Part shown: piece after piece, positions 17,328 to 25,618 of the stretch
Numbering within the stretch: position 1 is the first letter of the stretch
How the letters are laid out: each line of letters begins with the position of its first letter
Source of the DNA: CALROG01 sp943369755
GTDB taxonomy: Bacteria; Pseudomonadota; Gammaproteobacteria; Burkholderiales; Burkholderiaceae_C
DNA: 64,000 bases
Reading direction: 5' to 3'
Assembly (NCBI GenBank): GCA_943369755.1
Contig: CALROG020000007.1
Coordinates: 52,919 to 116,918, forward strand
The notes under the pieces: model-generated
Told to the model about the DNA's origin: nothing
Databases searched by the model: none
Seen by the model: only the letters and a program-made list of their open reading frames with translations
Position numbers and translations under genes: made by a program

Positions 17328-18545
17328 ATGACGCCTTCCACTCAAAAACTGTCTGTGTTCCAGGTTCTGGCCTGTGGGGCGGCCATTGTGACGCTGTCCA
17401 TGGGCATTCGCCATGGCTTCGGTCTTTGGCTGCAACCGATTACCCAGGCCCAGAACTGGACCCGCGAAACCTTTGCCTTTGCGATTGCCATACAGAACCT
17501 GTCCTGGGGCGTGTTTGGCATCTTTGCGGGCATGCTGGCCGACCGGTTTGGTGCCTTCCGCGTGCTGCTGCTGGGCAGCCTGCTCTACGGGGCGGGCCTG
17601 GCCGGGATGGCACTGGCCAGCACGCCATTGACATTCACCCTCACCGCCGGGGTACTGCTGGGCGCGGCGCAGGCGGGCACCACCTATGCCGTGGTCTACG
17701 GCGTGATTGGCCGCCAGATTGACCCGGCCAGGCGTTCCTGGGCCATGGGCGTGGCGGCGGCGGCGGGCTCGTTTGGCCAGTTCCTGATGGTGCCGGTAGA
17801 GGGCTTTCTGATCAGTGGGCTGGGCTGGCAGCAGGCCTTGCTGGCGCTTGGCCTGCTGGTGCTGCTGATCGGCCCGCTGGCCATCGGCCTGCGCGAGCCG
17901 GGGTTTGTGGGCGGCGGTGCGCCGCAGCGCGACCAGTCCATCGCGCAAGCGCTGACAGAAGCTTTCAAGTACCCCAGCTTTCAGCTCCTGATGGCGGGCT
18001 ACTTCGTGTGCGGCTTCCAGGTGGTGTTTATCGGCGTGCACATGCCCAGTTACCTCAAGGACAAGGGCTTGTCGCCCATGGTGGCGAGCTACGCGCTGGC
18101 CTTGATCGGCCTGTTCAACGTGTTTGGCACCTACATCGCAGGCAGCCTGGGCCAGCGCCTGGCCAAGCGCAAGATTCTGGCCTTCATTTACTTCGCGCGG
18201 GCACTGGCGATTGCGGTGTTCCTGGTGGTGCCGCTGTCGCCGCTTTCGGTGTACCTGTTTGCCAGCGTCATGGGCTTGCTGTGGCTGTCCACCGTACCCC
18301 CCACCAACGCGACGGTGGCGCAGATTTTTGGGGTGGCGCATATGTCGATGCTGAGCGGCTTTGTGTTCTTCAGCCACCAGATCGGCTCGTTCATGGGCGT
18401 GTGGCTGGGTGGTTACCTGTATGACCGCACCGGCAGCTACGACGTGGTCTGGTACATCGCGATTGCGCTGGGCATCTTCGCAGGCCTGGTGAACCTGCCC
18501 GTCAAGGAGGCCGCGATCCAACGCGGCGCGCCGCAGCCCGCATGA
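17328..18545 (+). CDS. MFS transporter
   Basis: The protein has 405 residues with twelve predicted membrane helices. The first loop carries a motif A-like GMLADRFGAFRVLLLG. The MGIRHGFGLWLQPITQA and GGYLYDRTGSYDVVWY segments are typical of the OFA/monocarboxylate-like MFS group, so an organic acid is the probable but unproven substrate. I chose the ATG at 17328 because MTPSTQKLSVFQVLACG fits the family start better than a frame ten codons longer. It is divergent from parE and overlaps the next tiny gene by ATGA. Confidence 0.85.
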   Translation: MTPSTQKLSVFQVLACGAAIVTLSMGIRHGFGLWLQPITQAQNWTRETFAFAIAIQNLSWGVFGIFAGMLADRFGAFRVLLLGSLLYGAGLAGMALASTPLTFTLTAGVLLGAAQAGTTYAVVYGVIGRQIDPARRSWAMGVAAAAGSFGQFLMVPVEGFLISGLGWQQALLALGLLVLLIGPLAIGLREPGFVGGGAPQRDQSIAQALTEAFKYPSFQLLMAGYFVCGFQVVFIGVHMPSYLKDKGLSPMVASYALALIGLFNVFGTYIAGSLGQRLAKRKILAFIYFARALAIAVFLVVPLSPLSVYLFASVMGLLWLSTVPPTNATVAQIFGVAHMSMLSGFVFFSHQIGSFMGVWLGGYLYDRTGSYDVVWYIAIALGIFAGLVNLPVKEAAIQRGAPQPA

Positions 18546-18667
18546 AAAGCGTTCACAAGTTGCTGGCCTACGGTGTCGCTCTGGCGGCACTTCTGGCGGT
18601 GTTTGCCCTGTACAACCGACCGGAGTTTCTGGTCACACTGGCCGACCAGATCTGGGCCTGTTTTTGA
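18542..18667 (+). CDS. Small single-span membrane protein (41 aa)
   Basis: The ATG overlaps the MFS stop by ATGA, and the frame closes after 41 residues. The sequence is a short basic start (MKSVHK), one hydrophobic helix (LLAYGVALAALLAVFALY) and a polar tail ending LADQIWACF. I do not recognise a named family. The tight overlap, clean transmembrane design and absence of rare features suggest a real translated peptide that may accompany the transporter. The family A copy A3 begins right after the stop. Confidence 0.6.
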   Translation: MKSVHKLLAYGVALAALLAVFALYNRPEFLVTLADQIWACF

Positions 18668-18670
18668 GCC

Positions 18671-18736
18671 TGTTTATTGGCCGAATCGGGCTGTAGCCCG
18701 CATAAAACCTGCCTGAACCGCTATGAAAACTATAGT
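18671..18736 (-). repeat. Family A palindromic element, copy A3 (carries a start codon)
   Basis: In reverse orientation the core CTAT-N7-ATAG (18721-18735) is followed by a GCGGGCTACAGCC block and further conserved spacing. The ATG of the SDR gene at 18723 lies inside this core (CTATGAAAACTATAG). No Shine-Dalgarno sequence is evident before it. The middle of this copy is diverged from the consensus. Confidence 0.75.
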
Positions 18737-19535
18737 AATTACCGGCGCCTCCGATGGCATTGGTGCAGAAATAGCGCGCCAGCTCGCGGCCAGCCACAAG
18801 GCTGATGTTGCCCTGGTGCTGGCCGCGCGCAGCGCCCAGGCCCTGGAGGCCGTGGCGCAGCAATGCCGCGACCTCGGTGCGCAGGCACTCGCCGTGCCCA
18901 CCGATGTGGCCGACCCATTGCAATGCCGCGCGCTCATTGCAGCCGCGGTGGGCCGCTTTGGTCAACTCGATGCGCTTGTCAACAACGCCGGCATGTCGGC
19001 ACAGGCGCTGTTTGCCGACGTGCAGGCTGAAGACCTCGGCTGGTACGAGCAACTCATGCGCGTCAACCACTGGGGCAGCGTCTGGTGCACCCATGCCGCG
19101 CTGGCGCACCTGAAGGCCACGCGGGGCCATGTGGTGGCGGTGTCGTCGCTGGCCGGGCTGGTCGGTGTGCCGGGGCGCACTGCCTACTGCGCGACCAAGT
19201 TCGCCATGACCGGCTTTTTTGAAGCGCTGCGCGCGGAACTCAAAGGCGCAGGTGTGAGCGTGACCACGGCCTACCCCGGTGTAGTGGCCACCCAGATCCG
19301 CTACCGCGGCTACAACGCGGCGGGCGTGGCGGCAGGTTCCAGCGGCCTGAAGGAAGACCACGCCATGAGCGTGCAGGAATGCGCCAGCCTGATCATTGAC
19401 GGCATGAACCGGCGCCAGCGCGAGGTGGTCATGACCCCAAAAGGCAAACTCGCCCGCCTGCTCAAGATCATTGCGCCCGGCCTGGTCGAAAAGCTGGCGC
19501 TGGCCGCGCTCAAAGAAGAGGTCAAGCCGCATTGA
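18723..19535 (+). CDS. SDR family NAD(P)-dependent oxidoreductase
   Basis: The protein has 270 residues with the classical short-chain dehydrogenase layout: ITGASDGIGAEIARQLA (nucleotide binding, TGxxxGIG), LVNNAGMS, catalytic Ser in VAVSSLAGL and the YxxxK motif in AYCATKFAMTGF. PGVVATQIRYRG follows. Substrate is unknown; the family reduces or oxidises alcohols and ketones. Its first codons (MKTIVIT) overlap repeat A3. It overlaps the downstream methyltransferase start by four bases. Confidence 0.92.
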   Translation: MKTIVITGASDGIGAEIARQLAASHKADVALVLAARSAQALEAVAQQCRDLGAQALAVPTDVADPLQCRALIAAAVGRFGQLDALVNNAGMSAQALFADVQAEDLGWYEQLMRVNHWGSVWCTHAALAHLKATRGHVVAVSSLAGLVGVPGRTAYCATKFAMTGFFEALRAELKGAGVSVTTAYPGVVATQIRYRGYNAAGVAAGSSGLKEDHAMSVQECASLIIDGMNRRQREVVMTPKGKLARLLKIIAPGLVEKLALAALKEEVKPH

Positions 19536-20080
19536 GCCAGGTGAGCCACGGCCAGGGCGAGGCGTCAGCCTGGGTGCAGCGCTGGTCGCACCTGGTTCCG
19601 CCCGGCACAACGGTGCTGGACGTCGCCTGTGGCTGGGGCCGCCACATGCGCTGGTTCAAGGCACGAAACCATCCGGTGGTGGGCGTGGATATTGCGCAGG
19701 ACGCCATCAACTCAGTCGCAAATCTGGGTCAAGCCTGGCTGGCTGATATCGAGAACAGCCCCTGGCCACTGCCTGGCCAGCAGTTTGGCGCGGTAGTCGT
19801 CACCAACTACCTGTGGCGGCCATTGCTGCCGGTGCTTGTGGCCAGCGTCGCCCCGGGCGGGGTGTTGATCTATGAAACTTTTGCGGCTGGCAACGAAACC
19901 GTGGGCAAGCCCTCGCGGCCCGACTTCCTGTTGCAGCCCGGTGAACTTCTGACGGTTTGCGCGGGGTTGCGCGTGGTGGCTTTCGAAGACGGCTTTGTCA
20001 ACAACCCGGCGCGCTTTGTTCAGCGCATTGCTGCCGTTCGGCCCCTTGCGTCCGCCCATGTGGTGCGCCACCCGCTCTAG
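19532..20080 (+). CDS. Class I SAM-dependent methyltransferase
   Basis: The protein has 182 residues from a TTG overlapping the SDR stop; a GTG three codons later is an equally good start. The SAM-binding motif I is VLDVACGWGRHMRWF, followed by VVGVDIAQDAI (motif II acid) and FGAVVVTNYLWRPLL (motif IV). It resembles TehB-like small methyltransferases. The substrate is not predictable. Coupling to the SDR suggests shared expression. Confidence 0.85.
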   Translation: MSQVSHGQGEASAWVQRWSHLVPPGTTVLDVACGWGRHMRWFKARNHPVVGVDIAQDAINSVANLGQAWLADIENSPWPLPGQQFGAVVVTNYLWRPLLPVLVASVAPGGVLIYETFAAGNETVGKPSRPDFLLQPGELLTVCAGLRVVAFEDGFVNNPARFVQRIAAVRPLASAHVVRHPL

Positions 20081-20114
20081 TTAGAATGCTCCTTTCCCGT
20101 TCAAAACTACGGAC

Positions 20115-21005
20115 ATGACACCGATTACTGGCAGCATCGTGGCGCTCGTTACCCCGATGCATGAAGACGGCAGCGTGGACTACCCCGCGCTGCGCAAGCT
20201 GATTGACTGGCATATTGCCGAGGGCACCGACTGCGTTTGCGTGGTCGGCACCACCGGCGAGTCGCCCACGGTCAACGTGCAAGAGCATTGCGAGATCATC
20301 CGGGTCGCGGTCGAGCAGGCCAAAAAGCGCCTGCCCATCATGGCTGGCTGCGGTGCCAACTCCACCTCGGAGGCCATCGAGCTGGCCAAGTTCGCCAAAA
20401 AAGTGGGGGCCGACTGCCAGCTCCAGGTGGTGCCCTACTACAACAAGCCCACACAAGAGGGCCAGTACCTGCACTTCAAGGCCATCGCCGAAGCGGTGGG
20501 CGACCTGCCCACCGTGCTGTACAACGTGCCCGGGCGTACCGTGGCCGACATGGCCCATGAAACTGTGTTGCGCCTGGCGCAGGTGCCCGGCATCGTCGGC
20601 ATCAAAGAGGCCACCGGCAACATCGAGCGCGCCCAGTGGCTGATCCGTGATGTGCCCGCAGACTTTGCGGTTTACTCCGGGGACGACCCCACCGCCGTGG
20701 CCCTGATGCTGTGCGGCGGCCAGGGCAACGTCAGCGTCACGGCCAACATCGCGCCGCGCCAGATGCACGCGCTGTGCGTGGCCGCAATTGCCGGCGACGC
20801 CAGGCGCGCCATGGAGATCCAGCGCAAGCTGATGCCGGTGCACAAGCACCTGTTTGTAGAAGCCAACCCGATTCCGCTCAAGTGGGCCATGGCCCGCATG
20901 GGCCTGTGCGGCGGCACCATGCGCCTGCCTATGACCCCGCTGACCGCTGCCAACGAGGCGGTGGTGCAAGGCGCCCTGATCGCCAGTGGCCTGCTGGCCG
21001 CCTGA
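20115..21005 (+). CDS. dapA: 4-hydroxy-tetrahydrodipicolinate synthase
   Basis: The protein has 296 residues, the standard DapA length. It condenses pyruvate with aspartate semialdehyde in lysine and diaminopimelate synthesis. The Schiff-base Lys is near residue 163 in GIKEATGN; the catalytic Tyr is in VLYNVPGRT. CVVGTTGESPTV and PYYNKPTQEG are family signatures. It is followed 26 bases later by bamC, a pairing seen in many proteobacteria (bamC was first named dapX for this reason). Confidence 0.97.
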   Translation: MTPITGSIVALVTPMHEDGSVDYPALRKLIDWHIAEGTDCVCVVGTTGESPTVNVQEHCEIIRVAVEQAKKRLPIMAGCGANSTSEAIELAKFAKKVGADCQLQVVPYYNKPTQEGQYLHFKAIAEAVGDLPTVLYNVPGRTVADMAHETVLRLAQVPGIVGIKEATGNIERAQWLIRDVPADFAVYSGDDPTAVALMLCGGQGNVSVTANIAPRQMHALCVAAIAGDARRAMEIQRKLMPVHKHLFVEANPIPLKWAMARMGLCGGTMRLPMTPLTAANEAVVQGALIASGLLAA

Positions 21006-21031
21006 ACCTGATTGACAAAGAGGACACCTAC

Positions 21032-22111
21032 GTGAACCACATCACAAGACTCGGACTGCTGGGCCTTTCCCTATCGCTGGCGGCCTGCAGCATGCTGGAG
21101 CCCGACAAAATCGACTACAAGAGCGCCAGTCGGGGCACCTCGCTTGAAGTGCCGCCGGACCTGTCGCAGCTGTCGCGCGACTCCCGCTACGTCGTGCCCG
21201 GCGGCGCCATCACAGCCAGCAGCTTCCAGGCAGGCCAGGCCGTGTCTGGCCTGCCCACGGCAGCCTCCACACTGGGCGATGTGCGCGTTGAGCGCGCGGG
21301 CACCCAGCGCTGGCTGGTCGTCAATCGCCCGGCTGACCAGCTCTGGAGCCCGGTGCGCGACTTCTGGCAGGAAAACGGCTTCCTGCTGACGCTGGACCAG
21401 GCCAACCTGGGCATCATGGAAACCGACTGGGCTGAAAACCGGGCCAAGCTGCCGCAAGACGTGATCCGCAGTGCGTTGGGCAAGTTGTTCGACTCGCTCT
21501 ACTCCACCGGCGAGCGCGACCGCTTTCGTACCCGGCTGGAGCGCAGCGCCAGTGGTGGCACCGAGATCTACATCAGCCACCGCGGCATGCTTGAGGTCTA
21601 TAGCAACTCCCAGAAAGACCAGACCATCTGGCAACCCCGCCCGACTGACCCGGAGCTTGAAACCGAGTTTCTGCGCCGCTTGATGGTCAAACTCGGGGTG
21701 CCGCAGGAGCAGTCTCGCGCACTGGTGGCCTCAGGCGCTGCCAAAACCACCTCACGCGTGGCCACCCAGGGCAACCAGCCTGTCGTCCAGATTGACGAAG
21801 GCTTTGACCGCGCCTGGCGTCGCGTTGGCCTGACGCTGGACCGTACCGGCTTCACCGTGGAAGACCGTGACCGCAGCCAGGGCACCTACTTTGTTCGCTA
21901 CGTCGAGCCCAACCCCGACAAAAAAGAGCCCGGCTTCTTCGGCAAGCTGTTTGGTCCGGCAACCTCGAACGCTGCGCCGCTGAAGTACCGCATCAGCGTC
22001 AAGAGCCAGGGTGAATCAACCACTGTGTCGGTGCTCAATGCAGCGGGCGCGCCCGAGAGCTCAGCCAACGCGCAGCGCATCGTCAAGGTCATTGCCGACG
22101 ACCTCAAATAG
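21032..22111 (+). CDS. bamC: Outer membrane assembly lipoprotein BamC
   Basis: The protein has 359 residues from a GTG start (VNHITRLGLLG). A lipoprotein signal peptide ends in LSLAAC|SMLEP. The unstructured N-terminal lasso includes DKIDYKSASRGTSLEVPPDL, the segment that contacts BamD. Two helix-grip domains follow (RWLVVNRPADQLWSPVRDFW and VVQIDEGFDRAWRRVGLTLD). It is a nonessential part of the BAM complex. The downstream MBL gene starts 18 bases later. Confidence 0.93.
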   Translation: MNHITRLGLLGLSLSLAACSMLEPDKIDYKSASRGTSLEVPPDLSQLSRDSRYVVPGGAITASSFQAGQAVSGLPTAASTLGDVRVERAGTQRWLVVNRPADQLWSPVRDFWQENGFLLTLDQANLGIMETDWAENRAKLPQDVIRSALGKLFDSLYSTGERDRFRTRLERSASGGTEIYISHRGMLEVYSNSQKDQTIWQPRPTDPELETEFLRRLMVKLGVPQEQSRALVASGAAKTTSRVATQGNQPVVQIDEGFDRAWRRVGLTLDRTGFTVEDRDRSQGTYFVRYVEPNPDKKEPGFFGKLFGPATSNAAPLKYRISVKSQGESTTVSVLNAAGAPESSANAQRIVKVIADDLK

Positions 22112-22129
22112 CACCGGGCGGCCCGGCCC

Positions 22130-22906
22130 GTGCTGAGATTTCGCAGCCTGGGCAGCGGCAGCAGCGGTAACGCCACGCTGGTTGAAGCAGGCAGCGGGGT
22201 GCAAACCCGCCGCCTGCTGATCGACTGCGGCCTGGGCATCCGCCAGCTCGACGCACGGCTTGCACAGGCAGGCCTCGCGCCGGGCCAAATTGACGCACTG
22301 TTCATCACCCACGAGCACGCCGACCATATTGGCTGTGCGCGCCAGTACGCGCTGCGCGGGCGGATACCGGTATGGATGAGCCGCGGCACCCACGCGGCAT
22401 TGAAGGCTGCGGACTTTGACGGGCTTTTACGGGTGGCGCGCGACTCCGACCCGATTGACCTGGGTGAGCTTCAGCTGATGCCCTTCACCGTGCCCCACGA
22501 CGCCCGCGAGCCGCTGCAACTTACCTGCTCCGATGGTGCCTCCACGCTGGGCGTTTTGACCGACCTCGGCCATGCCACCGCCTATGTGCTTCAGCGTCTT
22601 GCACGCTGCAATGCGTTACTGCTGGAATGCAATCACGACCCGGCCCTGCTGGCCGTCAGCAGCTATCCACCCTTTTTGAAGCGGCGGGTGGGCGGCCTGT
22701 GGGGACATTTGTCGAATGACGACGCAGCGGCAATCGCCCGCAGCGTGAACCACGCCGGGTTGCGCCAAGTTGTGGCAGCCCATTTGAGCGAACAAAACAA
22801 CCGGCCCGATCTGGCCCGCCAGGGGCTGGCAGACGCCTTGGGCTGCCCGCCTGCCGATATTGCCGTGGCCGATGCGCAAGGCAGCGGGGGCTGGTTCAGC
22901 GCCTGA
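22130..22906 (+). CDS. MBL-fold metallo-hydrolase (YycJ/COG1235 type)
   Basis: The protein has 258 residues from a GTG. It opens with LRFRSLGSGSSGNATLVEAG, the classic YycJ-type N-terminus, and has the metal motif THEHADHIG (HxHxDH), then HDAREP, LTDLGHAT and LLLECNHDP. The C-terminal AAHLSEQNNRPDLARQ supplies the last metal-binding His. Related proteins are predicted exonucleases or phosphodiesterases. It ends 24 bases before a bidirectional terminator. Confidence 0.9.
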   Translation: MLRFRSLGSGSSGNATLVEAGSGVQTRRLLIDCGLGIRQLDARLAQAGLAPGQIDALFITHEHADHIGCARQYALRGRIPVWMSRGTHAALKAADFDGLLRVARDSDPIDLGELQLMPFTVPHDAREPLQLTCSDGASTLGVLTDLGHATAYVLQRLARCNALLLECNHDPALLAVSSYPPFLKRRVGGLWGHLSNDDAAAIARSVNHAGLRQVVAAHLSEQNNRPDLARQGLADALGCPPADIAVADAQGSGGWFSA

Positions 22907-22930
22907 ACCTGGAAAGCGGCGCACCCAACA

Positions 22931-22955
22931 AAAAAGCCACCCGAAGGTGGCTTTT
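22931..22955. terminator. Bidirectional rho-independent terminator
   Basis: A perfect six-base stem GCCACC/GGTGGC with a CGAA loop is flanked by an A-run on the left and a T-run on the right. It separates the convergent MBL hydrolase and Ala/Pro-rich lipoprotein genes, so it can serve both. Confidence 0.88.
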
Positions 22956-22974
22956 CGAGGCAATCGCGAAGCGA

Positions 22975-23238
22975 TTACTTCTTGGGAGCAGCAGCTTCAG
23001 CAGCCTTCTTGGCGGCTTCAGCAGCAGCGTCCATTGCCGGAGCGGCAGCGGGTGCAGCAGCGGCAGCAGCCGGAGCAGCGCCAGAGGCGGCGGCTTCAGG
23101 AGCGGGTGCAGCAGCAGGAGCCGGAGCGGGAGCAGCAGCCGGAGCGGGAGCAGCAGCGGGCTTGGCTTCTTCCTTCTTGCCGCAGGCCACGAGGGCAGCG
23201 GCGGCAATCAGGGTCGCCAGTACAAGCGATTTCTTCAT
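22975..23238 (-). CDS. Ala/Pro-rich small lipoprotein
   Basis: The protein has 87 residues starting at MKKSLVLATLIAAAALVAC|GKKEEA, a clear lipoprotein signal with lipobox LVAC. The mature chain is almost entirely Ala, Pro, Lys and Glu in PAAAPAP-type repeats and ends EAAKKAAEAAAPKK. The low complexity suggests an extended periplasmic tether, perhaps with peptidoglycan or membrane spacing roles. No enzymatic function is visible. A longer in-frame start lies upstream in the leader and is rejected. The gene has its own leader with a palindrome and promoter-like box. Confidence 0.85.
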   Translation of the reverse strand: MKKSLVLATLIAAAALVACGKKEEAKPAAAPAPAAAPAPAPAAAPAPEAAASGAAPAAAAAAPAAAPAMDAAAEAAKKAAEAAAPKK

Positions 23239-23267
23239 TTCAGGGTTTCCTTGGTTTTCGAGGTGGA

Positions 23268-23285
23268 ACAATTTCCGGAAATTGT
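23268..23285. promoter_or_regulatory. 18 bp perfect palindrome in the lipoprotein leader
   Basis: ACAATTTCCGGAAATTGT is a perfect inverted repeat 29 bases upstream of the lipoprotein ATG. It could be a dimeric repressor site or, in the mRNA, a hairpin near the ribosome binding site. Confidence 0.55.
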
Positions 23286-23348
23286 CACGGCAGCGCAAGG
23301 CTGCTTTGACCGAACCGAGAGGACTCGAGCTCTCCCGTTCAGCCATAG

Positions 23349-23354
23349 ATTATA
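23349..23354 (-). promoter_or_regulatory. Candidate -10 box for the lipoprotein gene
   Basis: On the minus strand the bases read TATAAT, a perfect sigma-70 -10 hexamer about 110 bases upstream of the ATG. A TTGCAA sits 19 bases further upstream as a possible -35, which is a slightly long spacing. The transcript would include the 18 bp palindrome. Confidence 0.5.
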
Positions 23355-23403
23355 TGTCGAAAGAACACAAGCCTTGCAAACCCTGACGGCCCGGCACAAC
23401 AGT

Positions 23404-23922
23404 TCAAAGGCCGAGTGTGACGGCGGGAAAGGCCGGGCTGCTGCGCCCCAGCCACTCGTTCAGCGACTCGCGCAGCAGCAAGCGGCGCTGGGGTGCGTCG
23501 CCACTGACCCCATTGCTGCGCTCGATGTCCAGCCGCTGCAAGACCCAGCCGGGGCTCCAGATCACGCTGGGCAGCTCCAGCGGATCCGCTTGACGGCAGG
23601 ACCTCGCCTCGATGATGTGCGACCAGGTGCGCCGCCAGGTCACGAAACGGGCATGGCGGCGGATCACATCGTCATAGCTGCGGGCCAGCAGCGTCATGCG
23701 CCGGCCGGTTTTTGACCAGGCCTGCAGCGACTCGGCCACGGCGCGTTCACCCAGCGGCCAGTCTTCGAAGCTGGCGTCGCTCAGGATGATCTCGCGCCAG
23801 CCCTCGGCTGCGGCGCGCTGCAGCGCATCGCGCACCAGTTGCTGAAACGCGTCACGGCCCTCGAAGCGCCCGCTGGGCAGCCCGGCGGCGTCATGGGGCA
23901 GCGGCATGCCGGGTTCGCTCAT
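23404..23922 (-). CDS. Conserved hypothetical protein (DUF7931-like)
   Basis: The protein has 172 residues starting at MSEPGMPLPHDA in an ATGA overlap with the upstream hydroxylase gene. It is soluble and contains REIILSDASFEDWPLGERAV, RRMTLLARSYDDVIRRHARF, HIIEARSCRQAD and a C-terminal RLLLRESLNEWLGRSSPAF. I recognise this as a conserved Burkholderiales hypothetical, but no function is known to me. The Asp/Trp-rich middle slightly recalls phospholipase D-like folds without the HKD motif. Translational coupling suggests a role beside the uL16 hydroxylase. Confidence 0.75.
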   Translation of the reverse strand: MSEPGMPLPHDAAGLPSGRFEGRDAFQQLVRDALQRAAAEGWREIILSDASFEDWPLGERAVAESLQAWSKTGRRMTLLARSYDDVIRRHARFVTWRRTWSHIIEARSCRQADPLELPSVIWSPGWVLQRLDIERSNGVSGDAPQRRLLLRESLNEWLGRSSPAFPAVTLGL

Positions 23923-25052
23923 GGGTGCACACCCGGTCCCGCATGGGCCCACCCGGCCTCGCACCAGCTACGCAACAGCGCGCGGGCCGCGGCACTGGCA
24001 GCGGCCAGGTCGGGGCTGCCAAGCGAGCGGTTGTCAGCCAGCCGCCGCATCAAGATGGCATCGCGCCCGGCGGCCCGGTAGCTCTCGCCGTTGATGAAAA
24101 CATGGTGCGCGTCATGCATCATGCGGGTGCGCCGGTCCAGCACAACGGCGCGCAGTGTGGGCGGCACCGCCCCGCCCGCAAACCAGACACTGGGCTTGGG
24201 CTCAGTCAGCGACTCGCCCAAGGCCCGCGCCAGCGCCAGCGGCTCACGCAGCACCGCGTCAAGTGCCTCGCGGGCGAAATCTTCAAGCGCCACCGGCACC
24301 GCACCGGGCGCGGCGACGGCCCCCTGTTTCGGGTCGCGGTAGAGGCGCTCGCCCGCCAGATCGGCGGCGTCCTCGGCCAGTCGCTGCAGCAGCTCCCGGG
24401 CAATTTCCCCGCGGGCTGGTGCACGAAAACCGATCGAATAGGTCTGGCACTCGCCCTGGGCAATGCCGTCGTGAGCCCAGCGCGGCGGCAGGTAAAGCAT
24501 GTCGCCCGGCTCCAGCAGCCACTCCTGCTCGGGCTCGAAGTTGGCCAGAATTTTCAAGGGCACGCCTTCTTGCAGCGTGAAGTCGCGCTGGCGGCCAATG
24601 CGCCAGCGGCGCTGGCCCTGGGCCTGGAGCAAAAACACGTCGTAGCTGTCAAAGTGCGGGCCGACCCCGCCGCCGTCACTGGCGTAGCTGATCATCAGGT
24701 CGTCGAGCCGCGCATCGGGCACAAACCGGAACTGCTGCAGCAAACCATGCACGCCGTCGTGATGCAGGTCCACGCCTTGCACCAGCAGCGTCCAAAGGCG
24801 TTGCCTGAGCGCTGGCAGGGCACGCCGCGCAAACGGGCCACGCCGCATATGCCAGCCGCGCGCGCCCTGGCGCACCAGCCGGGACTCAACTTCGTCCTGT
24901 GCCGCCAGGCCAAACAGCTCGCTGCGCGCCAGCAAGGGCGCAAAGCCAGGAACGGCTTTGCGCACCAGCAGGGGTTTCTTCTGCCAGTGGCGCTGCATGA
25001 ACTGCGCTGGCGTCAAGCCGCCAAGCAGCGTTAAGGGGGTGTGAGTGTCCAT
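23919..25052 (-). CDS. Cupin/JmjC-type ribosomal protein uL16 arginine hydroxylase-like
   Basis: The protein has 377 residues; MDTHTPLTLLGGLTPAQFMQ fits the family start better than a frame five codons longer. The double-stranded beta-helix holds the Fe(II) ligands HFDSYD (HxD) and the distal His in RWAHDGIA. NFEPEQEWLLEPGDMLYLPP is typical of RoxA/YcfD (ribosomal oxygenase). E. coli YcfD hydroxylates an Arg of uL16 with 2-oxoglutarate and O2; the target here is inferred. It is divergent from the FKBP gene with only 14 bases between starts. Confidence 0.88.
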   Translation of the reverse strand: MDTHTPLTLLGGLTPAQFMQRHWQKKPLLVRKAVPGFAPLLARSELFGLAAQDEVESRLVRQGARGWHMRRGPFARRALPALRQRLWTLLVQGVDLHHDGVHGLLQQFRFVPDARLDDLMISYASDGGGVGPHFDSYDVFLLQAQGQRRWRIGRQRDFTLQEGVPLKILANFEPEQEWLLEPGDMLYLPPRWAHDGIAQGECQTYSIGFRAPARGEIARELLQRLAEDAADLAGERLYRDPKQGAVAAPGAVPVALEDFAREALDAVLREPLALARALGESLTEPKPSVWFAGGAVPPTLRAVVLDRRTRMMHDAHHVFINGESYRAAGRDAILMRRLADNRSLGSPDLAAASAAARALLRSWCEAGWAHAGPGVHP

Positions 25053-25066
25053 GGGACAATTCTGCA

Positions 25067-25597
25067 ATGAATCCGATTCCCGAAATTACACCCCAATGCG
25101 TCGTGGCGCTGACCTGGACGCTCAAGGACACCCTGGGCGAAGTGCTGGACGTGCTGGATGACCCGGTGGAGTTCCTGGTGGGCGGTGGCGACCTGCTGTT
25201 GAAGATCGAGCAAGCACTGCAGGGCCATGGCCCTGGCGCAAAACTTGATTTGCATCTGGAACCCGAAGAAGCCTTTGGCGACTACAACGACCAATTGGTG
25301 TTTCTGGAGCCACGCGGCCTGTTTCCAGCCGAGCTGGAAGAAGGCATGACATTCGAAGGCCTGCCCCAAGGCGCCAACCCCGACGCGCCCAAGGATGTGC
25401 TTTACACCGCGACCGACATCTACCCCGAGCATGTGGTGCTGGACGGCAACCATCCGCTGGCCGGTATCGCCATTCGCCTGAGCCTGAAGGTGGAGGCGGT
25501 GCGCGAAGCCACTGAAGAAGAAGTCGGCCGAGGCTCCACCGGCACCGGCTTCTTCAAAGTTCATCCGCAAGCACCGGGCAACGACCTGCTGCACTGA
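25067..25597 (+). CDS. FKBP-type peptidyl-prolyl isomerase (SlyD-like)
   Basis: The protein has 176 residues. It has the short FKBP core with inserted flap: VVALTWTLKDTLGEVLDVL, PVEFLVGGGDLLLKIEQAL, the EPEEAFGDYNDQLV segment and VDGNHPLAGIAI-like VLDGNHPLAGIAIRL. This matches the SlyD/SlpA class of folding helpers. The His/Cys-rich metal-binding tail of E. coli SlyD is missing; the C-terminus ends with a short HPQAPGNDLLH. It is cytoplasmic with no signal peptide. Confidence 0.9.
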   Translation: MNPIPEITPQCVVALTWTLKDTLGEVLDVLDDPVEFLVGGGDLLLKIEQALQGHGPGAKLDLHLEPEEAFGDYNDQLVFLEPRGLFPAELEEGMTFEGLPQGANPDAPKDVLYTATDIYPEHVVLDGNHPLAGIAIRLSLKVEAVREATEEEVGRGSTGTGFFKVHPQAPGNDLLH

Positions 25598-25618
25598 GCC
25601 TGCACAACGCAGCGCGCG

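Noticed and set aside
17031..18590. 519-codon minus-strand frame opposite the MFS gene
   Set aside because: Low-complexity His/Gln/Arg-rich translation typical of antisense shadows.
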